A stretch of DNA of 51,512 bases from C00003060 sp964502635 (GCA_964502635.1 CAZCXI010000004.1:1-51512); one strand, 5' to 3'. Shown: positions 41,095-51,222, counted from the first letter of the stretch. Numbers and translations are program-made. Notes: generated by a model not told the origin, from the sequence alone.

Positions 41095-44091
41095 ATGCCC
41101 GCCTGCCTGGAAATCACCCTAAAGCCTGATCTTTTTGATGCCGAGGGGGCTGCTATTTGCCGCAAGGCCAACGACTATTTCGGCTTCCGTATCGAGTCCG
41201 TTCGCACGGTGCATGCCCTGACTATCGATGTTGACCTCACCGCAGGTCAGTTCAAGGCCATCCAGGAAGAGATCTTTGCGAATCCTGTTATCCAAATCGC
41301 TTCCTACAAGTCTCTTGATATTGATTTCGACTGGATCGTCTGGGTCGGTTATCGACCTGGCGTGCGTGACAACCCGGGAAGCACGGCCGTGGAAGCGGTG
41401 GAAGACCTCCTTCGGATCCGTGTGAAACCCCACGAAGGGATCTACACCTCAAAACGGTATTGCCTGAAAGGTCGAAGGCTTTCGTTCCAGGACGCCAGCC
41501 GGGTCGCCCGTGAACTCCTTGCCAACGATATCATCCAGCAATGGAGGGTGTTTTCCCGAAAGGACTGGGACCCGGCCGTGGGTGTGGGGACCATGATTCC
41601 CAAGGTCAAGCTGGATCACAAACCCACGGTCACAGTCATCCCTGTTGAAAGCGATGAAGCGCTAAGGCGCATCAGCAAGGAGCGCAACCTCGCATTAAAT
41701 CCTCAAGATGTGCCCGTCATCCGAGCCTACTTCCTCAGAGAGGATGTCCTGGCCCAACGCCAGGCCGTTGGGCTCTCGGCGCCCACTGATGTGGAATTGG
41801 AATATATCTCCCAGGCCCGGAGCGATCACTGCAACCACAATACCTTCAAGGGCCTGTTTCATTACCGTGATCTGGCAGCCGGCAAGGCCCAGGACGTGGA
41901 CAACCTTTTTGCCACCTGCATTGAAGCGCCAACGCTGGCCATTAAGAGGAAAAAGCCGTGGGTGGTTTCGGTCCTGTGGGACAATGCGGGGGTGGGCCGG
42001 TTGAACGACGAATACTGCTACGTCATCACCGGCGAAACTCACAATTCTCCATCGAACATGGAGGCCTACGGCGGGGCCATCACGGGGATTGTGGGGGTCT
42101 ATCGGGACCCCATGGGCACGGGCAAGGGCGCCAGGCTCATCATGGGCATGTATGGATACTGTGTGGGACCCAGAGACTATCACGGTGAGTTGAAACCCCG
42201 TCTTCATCCAAGAAGGCTCCTTGATGGAGTTATCGAGGGCGTCCGAGACGGCGGCAACAAGAGCGGCGTCCCCACCCCTTACGGACAGGTCTGGTTTCAC
42301 GAGGGCAACCTGGGGAAGTGTTTGGTCTTTGTGACAGCGATCGGCGTGATGCCGGCCATGGTCACAGGTGCCCCCTCGGAGGAGAAAACGACCTCTGCCG
42401 GCGATCTGATCGTCATGTGCGGCGGCCGTGTCGGAAAAGACGGCATCCATGGTGTCACTGCGGCCTCGGAGGGCTTCTCAGCCCACACCCCTGCCGGTCA
42501 TGTGCAGATCGGAGACCCGTACACGCAAAAAAAGATGCACGATTTTCTCCTGGAAGCCAGGGACGAGGGCCTCATTGCTTTCATTACAGACAATGGTGGA
42601 GGCGGGCTGTCTTCTTCCATTGGGGAGTCGGCCCGCTTCAGCAGCGGGTGCGTGGTTGAGCTGAATCGCGTCCCCCTGAAATACGAGGGCCTGGATCAAT
42701 GGGAAATCTGGGTTTCTGAGTCTCAGGAGCGCATGACGGTGGCCATCAAACCAGAACATCGGAGACGGTTTATGACCCTTTCCGAAAAACATGCCGTAGA
42801 AAGCACCGTCATTGGTCGTTATACAGACTCTGGAAAACTCCACATTACCTACGATGGGCAGACATGCGCCTATGTGGATCTCGACTTGCTCACATCCCGG
42901 TTTCCCCAATGGACCTTTGAAGCGGAATGGATGCCTCCGGAGATGAGAGGTCTTTTTGAGCCGGTTCTTGCCGAGCCAGAGGACGCCTCCGGGTTGCTTC
43001 TGGATCTGCTCTCCCGGCCCAATATTTGCTCAAAAGAGTGGATTATCCGCCAATACGACCACGAGGTGCAGGGGACCAGCGTGATCAAGCCTCTTGTGGG
43101 AGAAGAGCGTGATGTGAACAGTGATGCTGTGGTGATCCGGCCTGTGCTCGATTCGCTCCAGGGCTTGGCGGCGGCCCAGTCCCTGCTGCCCACTTACTCC
43201 CAAATCGATACCTACCACATGGTGGCCTGTTCGGTTGACGAGGCCGTCCGCCGCGTGGTCGCAGTAGGCGGCGATCCGGATCATATAGGAGGCGTGGACA
43301 ACTTTTGCTGGCCATCGGTGCAGTATGATTCATCAGATAACCCGGATGGCAAGTACAAGGCGGCCCAACTGGTGCGGGCGAACTGGGCCTTGAGAGATAT
43401 GTGCCAAGCCTACGAGGTGCCGCTGCTCTCAGGAAAAGACAGTATGTATGTGGACGGATATCTGACGGGGCCCTATGGCGAGACACACAAGGTGTCCGGG
43501 CTGCCAACGCTACAGTTTACTTGCACGAGTGTGGTTGAAGACCTGACGCGCTGTGTCACCATGGACGCCAAATTTTCGGGCGATCTGGTCTACGTCTTGG
43601 GTGAAACCAGGAATGAGCTGGGCGCATCTGAGTATTATGAACATATGGGCTACGTAGGGCTTCAAGTTCCGACGCTGGAACCTGAGGTGTCCATGCAATG
43701 CTATCGGGCCTTGCACCAGGCCATCAAGGAGGAACTGGTCGCATCTTGTCACGGGATCTATCGTGGAGGTCTGGGCATTCACCTGGCCATGGCGGCCATG
43801 GGCAGGGGCCTGGGGATCGCGATTGACCTGTCAAAGGTCCCGAGGGCAGACGCGGAGCAAAACCACGTTGTCCTGTATTCAGAGTCTCCCGGTCGATTCA
43901 TCGTGACCATCGACCCCAAGGACGGGTCATCGTTTGAATCGCTCATGAACAATTTACCATGCGCCTGTATCGGGACCGTTACCGAAGGGCCCGATCTTGT
44001 TATCCATGGCCTGAAGGGGGAAACGCTCATCCGGGTGCCTGTCTCGGCGCTCAAGGCGGCCTGGAAGCGCCCGTTCGGAGGGCTTGTATGA
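41095..44091 (+). CDS. purL: Phosphoribosylformylglycinamidine synthase, PurS-PurL fusion
   Basis: A 998-residue protein. Residues 1 to about 170 are two PurS-like parts (CLEITLKPDLFDAEG; WVGYRPGVRDNPG), then the linker and the FGAM synthetase core: YISQARSDHCNHNTFKG, ITGETHNSPSNMEAYGGA, DGGNKSGVPTPYG, ITDNGGGGLSSSIGESA and LLSGKDSMY. It converts FGAR to FGAM using ATP and ammonia delivered by PurQ. The length lies between small PurL (about 740) and the single-chain enzyme (about 1300). Start ATG 41095 is supported by the PurS-like N-terminus, yet no ribosome binding site is visible. It overlaps purQ by 4 bp (ATGA). Confidence 0.93.
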   Translation: MPACLEITLKPDLFDAEGAAICRKANDYFGFRIESVRTVHALTIDVDLTAGQFKAIQEEIFANPVIQIASYKSLDIDFDWIVWVGYRPGVRDNPGSTAVEAVEDLLRIRVKPHEGIYTSKRYCLKGRRLSFQDASRVARELLANDIIQQWRVFSRKDWDPAVGVGTMIPKVKLDHKPTVTVIPVESDEALRRISKERNLALNPQDVPVIRAYFLREDVLAQRQAVGLSAPTDVELEYISQARSDHCNHNTFKGLFHYRDLAAGKAQDVDNLFATCIEAPTLAIKRKKPWVVSVLWDNAGVGRLNDEYCYVITGETHNSPSNMEAYGGAITGIVGVYRDPMGTGKGARLIMGMYGYCVGPRDYHGELKPRLHPRRLLDGVIEGVRDGGNKSGVPTPYGQVWFHEGNLGKCLVFVTAIGVMPAMVTGAPSEEKTTSAGDLIVMCGGRVGKDGIHGVTAASEGFSAHTPAGHVQIGDPYTQKKMHDFLLEARDEGLIAFITDNGGGGLSSSIGESARFSSGCVVELNRVPLKYEGLDQWEIWVSESQERMTVAIKPEHRRRFMTLSEKHAVESTVIGRYTDSGKLHITYDGQTCAYVDLDLLTSRFPQWTFEAEWMPPEMRGLFEPVLAEPEDASGLLLDLLSRPNICSKEWIIRQYDHEVQGTSVIKPLVGEERDVNSDAVVIRPVLDSLQGLAAAQSLLPTYSQIDTYHMVACSVDEAVRRVVAVGGDPDHIGGVDNFCWPSVQYDSSDNPDGKYKAAQLVRANWALRDMCQAYEVPLLSGKDSMYVDGYLTGPYGETHKVSGLPTLQFTCTSVVEDLTRCVTMDAKFSGDLVYVLGETRNELGASEYYEHMGYVGLQVPTLEPEVSMQCYRALHQAIKEELVASCHGIYRGGLGIHLAMAAMGRGLGIAIDLSKVPRADAEQNHVVLYSESPGRFIVTIDPKDGSSFESLMNNLPCACIGTVTEGPDLVIHGLKGETLIRVPVSALKAAWKRPFGGLV

Positions 44092-44936
44092 CGACACAGG
44101 GGAATACGGCCGAAAAACAGGTTCGGGTTCTGGTCCTCTCGGGCTATGGCTTGAACTGTGATCTTGAAACCGCCTATGCCTTTGAACTTGCCGGGGCCGT
44201 CTCCCACCGTGTCCACATCAACAGCCTCGTTTCAGGCGAGGTCTCGCTGGCAGACCATGACATCCTGGTCTTTGACGGAGGCTTTAGCTGGGGTGACGAC
44301 CATGGTGCAGGGGTTCTAGAAGCCGTGCGAATAAAACACAACATAGGGGACGGACTTCAGCGTTTCATCAAGGAAGGCAGACTTGTTCTGGGCATTTGTA
44401 ACGGCTTTCAGGCCCTGGTGAACCTGGGTCTGCTTCCCGGTTTTGACGGGGATTACGAAACACGGCAGGTCGCCCTGACCTTTAATGACTGTGGAAACTT
44501 CAGAGATGACTGGGTGACCCTCTTGGGCAACACGGGCTCTCCTTGTGTCTTCACCCGCGGTATCGTCCGTCTGGAACTTCCCATCCGGCACGGCGAAGGG
44601 AAGTTTTTCGCTTCTCCCGATGTCATCCGGCGACTGATCGACCAACGACAGGTTGTGCTCCAATACGCCATGCCGACCGGCAAAGCGGCCAAGGGGCAGT
44701 TCCCGCATAACCCCAACGGCTCCGTCCACGACATTGCGGGAATATGTGATCCTACGGGCCGCATCTTCGGCCTTATGCCCCACCCGGAGGCCTTCAACCA
44801 CTGGACCAACCATCCCGATTGGACATGGACGAAGGCGCGTCTCAAGCGACGAGGCGAATCGATCAAGGTTGAGCCCACCCCGGGCGTCAAGCTCTTCAAG
44901 AATGCAGTTGACTACATACGAGACACGCGGCCCTGA
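44088..44936 (+). CDS. purQ: Phosphoribosylformylglycinamidine synthase, glutaminase subunit
   Basis: A 282-residue class I glutamine amidotransferase. The nucleophile is in LGICNGFQALVNLG, and the catalytic His and Glu are in GLMPHPEAFN; RHGEGKFF is also typical. It is longer than small PurQ (about 225) and resembles the C-terminal glutaminase of the large single-chain enzyme, which fits the large partner PurL. GGAGG precedes ATG 44088, which overlaps the purL stop. It supplies ammonia for FGAM formation. Confidence 0.93.
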   Translation: MTTQGNTAEKQVRVLVLSGYGLNCDLETAYAFELAGAVSHRVHINSLVSGEVSLADHDILVFDGGFSWGDDHGAGVLEAVRIKHNIGDGLQRFIKEGRLVLGICNGFQALVNLGLLPGFDGDYETRQVALTFNDCGNFRDDWVTLLGNTGSPCVFTRGIVRLELPIRHGEGKFFASPDVIRRLIDQRQVVLQYAMPTGKAAKGQFPHNPNGSVHDIAGICDPTGRIFGLMPHPEAFNHWTNHPDWTWTKARLKRRGESIKVEPTPGVKLFKNAVDYIRDTRP

Positions 44937-44978
44937 AGGTACTGTCCCACATAATCCGAAAAAAGAAGGCCTTTGGAG

Positions 44979-47087
44979 ATGCCCAAGGTTGACTTGAAAG
45001 CATCTGCAACCATCATTGCTGTGGCGTGTCTTTTCATCTTTGGGGTTGCCGTCTCCGCTCTTGCCGTTTCACCTGGCGTCTACCATGACCTGGTGGTCAC
45101 CCTTTATCCTGAATCGCAGCGCCTGACAGGAACCGACACTCTTGAGCTCAACCCCCGGGGCGCTGCCCACATAACCTTGGCCCTGGCTCCACAGGCCCAT
45201 ATCATCGATGTCTCAGTGGATGGGAAGGCGCCTCCGTTTGCGTTTGAAAATGGACGCCTTCAAATTGCCCTCCCGCCCAATGGGCTGCGCCATGGTGAAA
45301 TTACGATCGCTGTGTCATACGAGGTCTTCTTCCGCGATGCTGTCCCCAAAAATCCCGTCCACACGGAAGATCCAAGCTATGGCGTCACGGGCGTTATCTC
45401 ATCAGAAGGGACCTTTTTGCTGCCAGCCGCCGGGTGGTATCCCGCCCTTCACGAAAGCAGCTCAACGTTCCGTCTTAAAGTCCGGGCTCCAGCAGGCTAT
45501 GAGGCCGTCACCGCAGGCAAGCGGCTGTCTCGGGGTACGGAGGCGGGCGTCACGACTTCCGTTTGGGACATCAAGCATGCCTTGCCAGGGCTCCCCTTAT
45601 CAGCAGGTCGATACGTCATTCGAGAAAGGGGTGTGGAGGGTATTGTGGTCTATACCTACTTTTTTCCCGAAGATGACACACTTTCCGAGAGGTACCTGGA
45701 AGCAACAGCTCATTACCTGAATCTTTATACAGACCTTCTGGGCCCCTACCCCTTTGACAAGTTCGCCGTGGCAGAAAACTTTTTTCCCACAGGATACGGT
45801 TTTCGCTCCTACACCCTCCTCGGCCGAACAGTGATCCGCCTCCCATTCATCCCTGAGACGAGTCTGGGACATGAAGTGGCTCACTCCTGGTGGGGCAACG
45901 GCGTTCTGGTTGATGACGAGCACGGCAATTGGTCAGAGGGTCTCACCACCTATGTGGCCGACTATCTGTTCAAGGAACGATCCTCGGCCGCCGAAGGCCG
46001 TGCCTATCGTCTGAGGATTCTGCGGGACTATGCCACCTTGGTCCCGCCAAGAGAGGACCTGGCCTTAGAAGCCTTTACCCACCGATTCAGTCTCTCGACA
46101 CGGGCCGTGGGCTATGGCAAGGGGGCCATGGTTTTTCACATGGCCCGGCGCCTGGTGGGAGACGAGGCCTTCTGGAAAGCCCTCAAAGCTGTCTTTCGAG
46201 CAAAATGTTTTCAGAGGGCCACTTGGGACGACTTTGCGATGGCCCTCGGGCGGAGCAGTGATCGCAACCTCAAACCCTTCTTCCGCCAGTGGGTGACTCG
46301 CTCCGGAGCACCAAGGCTGGCCCTGGAAGACGTGGAAGCCAGGGAGGACCATCAGGGCTGGAAGATCACCGGCATCCTGACTCAGCAAGGGCTTTACTAC
46401 GATTTGGATGTTCCTTTGAGACTTGAGACGGCTGGAGCCCACCTGGAAACCAAGATATTGTCAACCGGCAGAAAAGCTCCTTTTACCCTGCATTCCTGCT
46501 CCCGTCCCCTAAGGCTTGCGGCAGACCCTGACGTAGATCTTTTCCGACGTCTTGATCCGTCCGAGGTGCCGCCCACCGTCAACGCGGTCAAGGCTTCAAG
46601 AACTTTGGTTGCCGTGGTCGCCCGAAGCCTTCCGCCCCAAGCGCGAGCAGTTTCCAGCATACTTCTTGAGGGCCTCGGCCAAGAGACATGCCCTTTGCTC
46701 CTTGAAGATGAAGCAACCCCTGCGCGCCTCAAAGGGCACGATGTCCTGTACCTGGGAGTGCCGGGAAGGAAGGCGTCTCTGGCGACGCTACCCAAAGGGC
46801 TGGTCATGTCGCCTCTGGGCTTTACGCTTAACGGTGTCACCTATGATGCGCCGGAAGATGCCCTGTTTACGGTCCTGGGCCGTTCTCAGAGAGGCGACCG
46901 GCTGGTAGGTGTGTTCTTGCCCCTTTCCGCCAAAGCGGTTGCCAGGACTGCACGCAAGATCCCCCATTACGGCAAGTACAGTTACCTTGCTTTCCGCAAG
47001 GGCATGAACGAGGCCAGGGGAATATGGCCTGCTGTAACATCACCGCTGGTCCACAGGTTCACTTGCAGGGAGACTTCTTCTCCCTAA
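44979..47087 (+). CDS. M1-family metallopeptidase, exported
   Basis: A 702-residue protein with a signal peptide (MPKVDLKASATIIAVACLFI, cleavage after ALA near residue 29). The zinc site is complete: His298-Glu299 and His302 in GHEVAHSWWG, with Glu in NWSEGLTTY. The segment FAVAENFFPTGYGF stands where GAMEN-type exopeptidases have theirs. Peptidase M1 domain about residues 30-470; the C-terminal ~230 residues are less typical. It probably hydrolyses peptides in the periplasm. TTG 44973 is also in frame; ATG 44979 is preferred. It is 42 bp after purQ and ends in a 4-bp overlap with a convergent gene. Confidence 0.87.
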   Translation: MPKVDLKASATIIAVACLFIFGVAVSALAVSPGVYHDLVVTLYPESQRLTGTDTLELNPRGAAHITLALAPQAHIIDVSVDGKAPPFAFENGRLQIALPPNGLRHGEITIAVSYEVFFRDAVPKNPVHTEDPSYGVTGVISSEGTFLLPAAGWYPALHESSSTFRLKVRAPAGYEAVTAGKRLSRGTEAGVTTSVWDIKHALPGLPLSAGRYVIRERGVEGIVVYTYFFPEDDTLSERYLEATAHYLNLYTDLLGPYPFDKFAVAENFFPTGYGFRSYTLLGRTVIRLPFIPETSLGHEVAHSWWGNGVLVDDEHGNWSEGLTTYVADYLFKERSSAAEGRAYRLRILRDYATLVPPREDLALEAFTHRFSLSTRAVGYGKGAMVFHMARRLVGDEAFWKALKAVFRAKCFQRATWDDFAMALGRSSDRNLKPFFRQWVTRSGAPRLALEDVEAREDHQGWKITGILTQQGLYYDLDVPLRLETAGAHLETKILSTGRKAPFTLHSCSRPLRLAADPDVDLFRRLDPSEVPPTVNAVKASRTLVAVVARSLPPQARAVSSILLEGLGQETCPLLLEDEATPARLKGHDVLYLGVPGRKASLATLPKGLVMSPLGFTLNGVTYDAPEDALFTVLGRSQRGDRLVGVFLPLSAKAVARTARKIPHYGKYSYLAFRKGMNEARGIWPAVTSPLVHRFTCRETSSP

Positions 47088-47851
47088 AAGCTCACCGTGA
47101 GGCCGGCGTAGGGGCCTGCGTTGTCGTAGTTGAAGGCTACGTCGTCGGCGTCCACATCAACAGACAGGAACCGGTACCCCCCGTGGATGTCCAGAAAGGG
47201 AAGGGGGGTAAAGGAGAGTTCGGCCTGACCGTCAAAGATGGTCCCGTCACTATAGCCAATGCCGGTCGCCAGCACCCGGGCCTCCAGAAGGTCGGCGAGG
47301 ATGCCCAGGTGGAGATTGAGGCCCAACATGGGGATGGCCGCAGTGAAACTCTCCCGTTCGATCTTGTTCAGCGCTGCAGACGCGATCTCAACGTCGCCGT
47401 CGAAGACCTCGACCCTGCCGACGATTCCCACTGTGAACCCGGCCAGGACATTTTCGAAATCCACCAGGTCATACTGGTACATGAAATCGTACACATCATA
47501 TTCCAGGCTTGATGTGACGGACTCATCCACAGAAAAGGTCTCACCGTTAAAGGTCACACTTTCCGTCAGGGTCCGGGTCCCGGAATAGTCAGCGTTGTAA
47601 TAAGTCGCCCGCAGGTGGTGGTTGCCCAGGCCCACAAAGACCTCAACAACGGGGTAAGATTCATCATCGAAACCCAGGTCGGTCTCCAGATCCAGGGAGG
47701 TGCCGGTGACGCCGTTGGCATCCACGCTCAGGTCGCCACTGATATCAGGAAGCCAGTAATCACCCCGCACGCCTGCTTCAAATGCCAGGCCAGGCCTGGC
47801 CATGCTAAAGATTGCTGCAAAGCAGATGATCCACAAGAATGTCTTTTTCAT
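47084..47851 (-). CDS. Small outer-membrane beta-barrel protein
   Basis: A 255-residue protein with a signal peptide (MKKTFLWIICFAAIFSMARP, cleavage after GLA near residue 23), alternating amphipathic strands (YPVVEVFVGLGNHHLRATYY, FLDIHGGYRFLSVDV), and a C-terminal Phe (YAGLTVSF). This is the shape of an 8-12-strand barrel. Substrate or role unknown. AGGAGG precedes ATG 47851. Its 3' end overlaps the M1 peptidase gene. Confidence 0.78.
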   Translation of the reverse strand: MKKTFLWIICFAAIFSMARPGLAFEAGVRGDYWLPDISGDLSVDANGVTGTSLDLETDLGFDDESYPVVEVFVGLGNHHLRATYYNADYSGTRTLTESVTFNGETFSVDESVTSSLEYDVYDFMYQYDLVDFENVLAGFTVGIVGRVEVFDGDVEIASAALNKIERESFTAAIPMLGLNLHLGILADLLEARVLATGIGYSDGTIFDGQAELSFTPLPFLDIHGGYRFLSVDVDADDVAFNYDNAGPYAGLTVSF

Positions 47852-48248
47852 ATTTCCTCCTGCAAGACAAGAGATTTATACGTCAAACTTGGACAATTCG
47901 AAGCAACATGCGTGCCAGACGAGGGAGGGAGAAAGAACGTACAGGAAGAAGAGGCAATTATACAGTTATATCAGCAAGTTAAAAACAGCACCCCCAAGTT
48001 CGCCCATGCCCTGAAGGAGAAAAGCTGGATCTTGAGTAGGATCATAGTGCCTAGCGGGGCGCTTTGTCTTTCAGTATTGTAATTACGATGCGGGAGGGAT
48101 CTTGTGAACTTCGCACGCAACTTTCTCGGGGGCACTCCACTGGAGGGCGTTCGCACCACCCCCTCTGGGCATTCGAGACGCTTCTTGGGCTTTGCCGCGC
48201 AAAGGAAAAGCCTTTTCAGGCGCTGTGTTGTCCCAAAGGAAATCTCTC
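47852..48248. other. Intergenic region, 397 bp, no gene seen
   Basis: The promoter region of the small barrel lies here (a TATAAA on the minus strand about 30 bp before its start). I found no clear -35 and no other gene. Confidence 0.35.
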
Positions 48249-48551
48249 CTAGAATTTCCTGAAAATCAGCGACCTCTGGTTTTCGCCTTTTGCTGCTCCG
48301 TGGTCAGGCCAAAAACCATCAGGATAATAGGTTGCTATGACCTCGCCACACTTGTCACAGGAGATCAGTGCGCCCTCGCCCTCGCCGAAATGACTGAGCG
48401 TTGCATGTAGCTGACCATCAAGAAAAGGGACCACGGTGTAGCTCTTACTTTCCCCGCGGGCGCAATCCACGCAAAGATGCTGAACATCGCCTTCCATGGC
48501 CTTGTTCCTGAATGCCTCTATGCCGTTCAGTGTAAATCGCCTCAAGCTCAT
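48249..48551 (-). CDS. Small protein with two CX2C pairs, probable Zn binding
   Basis: A 100-residue protein; not recognised. Two cysteine pairs (Cys27/Cys30 in LCVDCARG; Cys65/Cys68 in ISCDKCGEV) suggest a zinc ribbon. His26 and nearby residues may also bind metal. AGAGGAA lies directly before ATG 48551. A putative promoter (TTGACA, 17-bp spacer, TAATAA on the minus strand at 48657-48629) lies about 75 bp upstream. Confidence 0.65.
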   Translation of the reverse strand: MSLRRFTLNGIEAFRNKAMEGDVQHLCVDCARGESKSYTVVPFLDGQLHATLSHFGEGEGALISCDKCGEVIATYYPDGFWPDHGAAKGENQRSLIFRKF

Positions 48552-49023
48552 TTCCTCTTTTCTCCTTTCGTTCGAGAATGAGAGGCCGAACCGGCCCCTG
48601 GATAGTTGGTTTGAAAAAACCGAGCCCTTTATTACTATTACCAGGGGTAAGTGTCAACTATATTGTGGTCTCGATTCTCCAAAATGCCATATATGGTATA
48701 CAATTCTCAAACAAAGGTATTTTGGAGCTTCACATCGGCCGTGAGATTTGTGAGTTGAGACACGATAGAAGGAAAGGCTTGCGTTGATTTTTCTTGGGCA
48801 CCAAAAAGCTTGCTTCCATTGAGAAGGCCCTTCTATGGATGGGGGCTCATCACCTCGTTGGGGCAAATCACCCGCCGGTTCTGAATTCATTTCTCAAGAG
48901 TTGGATTGCATTTCACACCATGGTATGAGGGGGACGCGCTAAAGGAGGGGGCCTACAGGGTGACCGGGGTCAGCCTGTCGCCGATCAGACCATTGTGAAA
49001 GTGTCCGAGGGGTGGTATCCTTC
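48552..49023. other. Intergenic region, 472 bp
   Basis: Contains a possible minus-strand promoter at 48629-48657 and an inverted repeat, CTCCAAAATGCC at 48677-48688 with GGTATTTTGGAG at 48716-48727 (11 of 12 paired). The loop holds TATACA. No gene is seen. Confidence 0.4.
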
Positions 49024-49524
49024 ATGAGCCTGGCGAGAGTGTTTGTTCACGGCTTCGAAAGCAGCAACCGTGGGACCAAGGGCGTATTTTTCAAGCAAAG
49101 ATACCCCGACATGATCATCGAAGATTTTCACGGAAGCCTTCCGCAGCGGATGCGCAGGCTCAACGCCCTCCTTGCCAATAACACATCCTTGATCATAGTC
49201 GGCTCAAGCCTTGGAGGCTTAATGGCTGCGATGTATGCGTGTGACAACCCGGGGCGTGTAAGGAAGCTTGTCCTTTTGGCCCCGGCCCTGACCTTTCCGG
49301 AATTTGAGCCCTATTTACAGCACCAGATAGATATCCCTGTGGCCATCTATCATGGAAAAGAGGATGATGTTATTCGTGTGGCACCCGTCCATGAAGTGGC
49401 CCGTATGGTCTTTAGCAATTTAGCCTTTAACACGGTTGACGACGACCACGCCCTGAGAAAAACTTTTAAGAGTATGGACTGGGACAATCTCCTTGAAACA
49501 AAGCCGGCCCCAGCGCGGGCTTGA
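49024..49524 (+). CDS. YqiA-like alpha/beta-hydrolase (esterase)
   Basis: A 166-residue small alpha/beta-hydrolase. FVHGFESSNRGTK is the oxyanion-loop region, GSSLGGLMA holds the serine nucleophile, and YHGKEDDVI and DDDHAL supply the Asp and His. YqiA-type proteins hydrolyse short esters; the natural substrate is not known. ATG 49024 is chosen because GTG 49012 falls within the GAGGGG ribosome binding site. Confidence 0.8.
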   Translation: MSLARVFVHGFESSNRGTKGVFFKQRYPDMIIEDFHGSLPQRMRRLNALLANNTSLIIVGSSLGGLMAAMYACDNPGRVRKLVLLAPALTFPEFEPYLQHQIDIPVAIYHGKEDDVIRVAPVHEVARMVFSNLAFNTVDDDHALRKTFKSMDWDNLLETKPAPARA

Positions 49525-49534
49525 GAAAACCCGC

Positions 49535-49580
49535 TGAACCGCAATAGCGAGCGCTTACCTCGCAGCCTGCTGCAGGTGCT
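49535..49580 (+). repeat. Decayed copy of the two-hairpin repeat
   Basis: TGAACCGCAATAGCGAGCGC followed by a GCAGCCTGCTGC hairpin is a diverged version of the first half of the repeat at 9826-9932, in the same orientation. Confidence 0.55.
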
Positions 49581-49627
49581 TCAAAAAGCAGGGCTACCGT
49601 TTACAACTCGTGATGGAGAATGGCGAC

Positions 49628-51139
49628 ATGACTACAGATGCGCTGGATATACGGGCCATTGAACACACCCTGGTGACCCTGAACTACCGACTTACGTCCC
49701 GGGCCTTGAACCTCTGGCAGGGAAACGACTCCCCCCCATCTAGCCGCGGCATGTACGATGATCTGGATGATCATCTGAAACCCTCCACCATAGCCATGTT
49801 GCGGAAGGCCCCGATACCTAAGAAGGAAGCAGAGCGGGTTTTTCATGGGCTTCTGGGACACTATCTCCAATACCGCCTTTTCCCCTATGAGAATGAATTG
49901 TTCACATGGATGAAAGGGGCGGCGGCCCGCGTCGATGGAGAAAAGATTTACTTCAAGGATATTCTCTCGTGGTGCCAGAAGCGAAGCGATCTTGAAAAAC
50001 GCCGAATGCTTGAAAAGGAGACAACGAGCCTTTGCAAATTCTTGAAACCCTTTGCCCAGAGCTTCTGGGAATACTTGCTCGAATTGCTCAAGGACGAATT
50101 CGCATACCCCGGCTATGCAGCGTATTGTAAGGACAAGAAGCACGTCGATTACGACGCCTACGTGCCAAAGCTCCACGCGATATTGGAACAGACCGAGACC
50201 TTATACTTTGAGGCCATGGAGCTCTGGACCCAAAGGAGTTTGGGGCTGCCCCTGTCTGAGCTGAACCGCTTCGACGGTGTTTACCTCCTTGGGTTGGGAG
50301 AATTCGATCCTCTTTTTCCGGGTGACATCTTCCTGGGAGAGCAGCTCGATTTTTTCGATCAATGGGGCATGAATGTCAAGGACATGCGGGGCGTCCACCT
50401 TCACATCGATCACTCCGCGGAAAAGGGTGCCCAGGCCATGAGTTTTGCCTTGAGGATACCAGACGAAATCCACCTGGTCATGAACCCACAAGGAGGCTGG
50501 ATCGATCTTGAGACCCTGTTTCATGAAATGGGTCACACCCTCAGTCATGCCCTAACGTCGCCGGAGCTTTCTTTCGCGGAAAAGGATTTTTTCACGTCGA
50601 ACACCCTCTCAGAGACCCATGCGTTCTTGCTCCAAAACATGTGTTTTTCCCCTGTGTTCTTGGAAAGAGCGCTCAGTCTGGCGCCCGCAGCAATCGAGGA
50701 AATCACTTTTTTCAAGGCGCTCAAAGATCTGTCAGTGTTTAGGAGATACGCGAGCAAGTTCCTGGCTGAGTATGAAATGTTTGACAGCAATGACATTGGA
50801 GGCGGGAGTATTTATGCCCGTCTATTGAAAGAATACACGGGTTTTTCCTATCAGCCGGAAACCCAGCTCTTTGACCTGGCCCCGGAATTCTACGCCCTCG
50901 ATTATGTCATTTCATGGATCGCCGAGGCAACCATGGAAAAATGGCTTGTCCAAACCCTTGGCGATGACTGGATGTTTCAACCTGAGACTGGAAAGATTAT
51001 GAAAGATTGGTGGCAATGCGGCAATCGTTACGAACTCGATGAGTTCTTTGTCGTCAAGGGGATCGGGGCTATTGACACGGAAGATATCGTAAACAGGTGG
51101 CAGCGCAATATAGGAGGAAGAAACAGCAGGGCAGGATAG
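49628..51139 (+). CDS. M3-like zinc metallopeptidase
   Basis: A 503-residue, largely helical protein. The zinc motif HEMGH (His299-Glu300, His303) is followed by a downstream Glu in LSETHAFLLQNMC, as in M3/M32-type peptidases. No signal peptide, so cytoplasmic. It is shorter than oligoendopeptidase F or Dcp (about 600-700). The peptide substrate is unknown. ATG 49628 follows GGAG by nine bases; ATG 49613 and GTG 49610 are in-frame alternatives. Confidence 0.75.
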   Translation: MTTDALDIRAIEHTLVTLNYRLTSRALNLWQGNDSPPSSRGMYDDLDDHLKPSTIAMLRKAPIPKKEAERVFHGLLGHYLQYRLFPYENELFTWMKGAAARVDGEKIYFKDILSWCQKRSDLEKRRMLEKETTSLCKFLKPFAQSFWEYLLELLKDEFAYPGYAAYCKDKKHVDYDAYVPKLHAILEQTETLYFEAMELWTQRSLGLPLSELNRFDGVYLLGLGEFDPLFPGDIFLGEQLDFFDQWGMNVKDMRGVHLHIDHSAEKGAQAMSFALRIPDEIHLVMNPQGGWIDLETLFHEMGHTLSHALTSPELSFAEKDFFTSNTLSETHAFLLQNMCFSPVFLERALSLAPAAIEEITFFKALKDLSVFRRYASKFLAEYEMFDSNDIGGGSIYARLLKEYTGFSYQPETQLFDLAPEFYALDYVISWIAEATMEKWLVQTLGDDWMFQPETGKIMKDWWQCGNRYELDEFFVVKGIGAIDTEDIVNRWQRNIGGRNSRAG

Positions 51140-51222
51140 TACAGACACTTTCAGTCAACTGCTTGCAGGCTGTTTTGCAGACCTCTTCTTGCTTTTTCCA
51201 ACATATTTTTCCAGCTTGCCAC

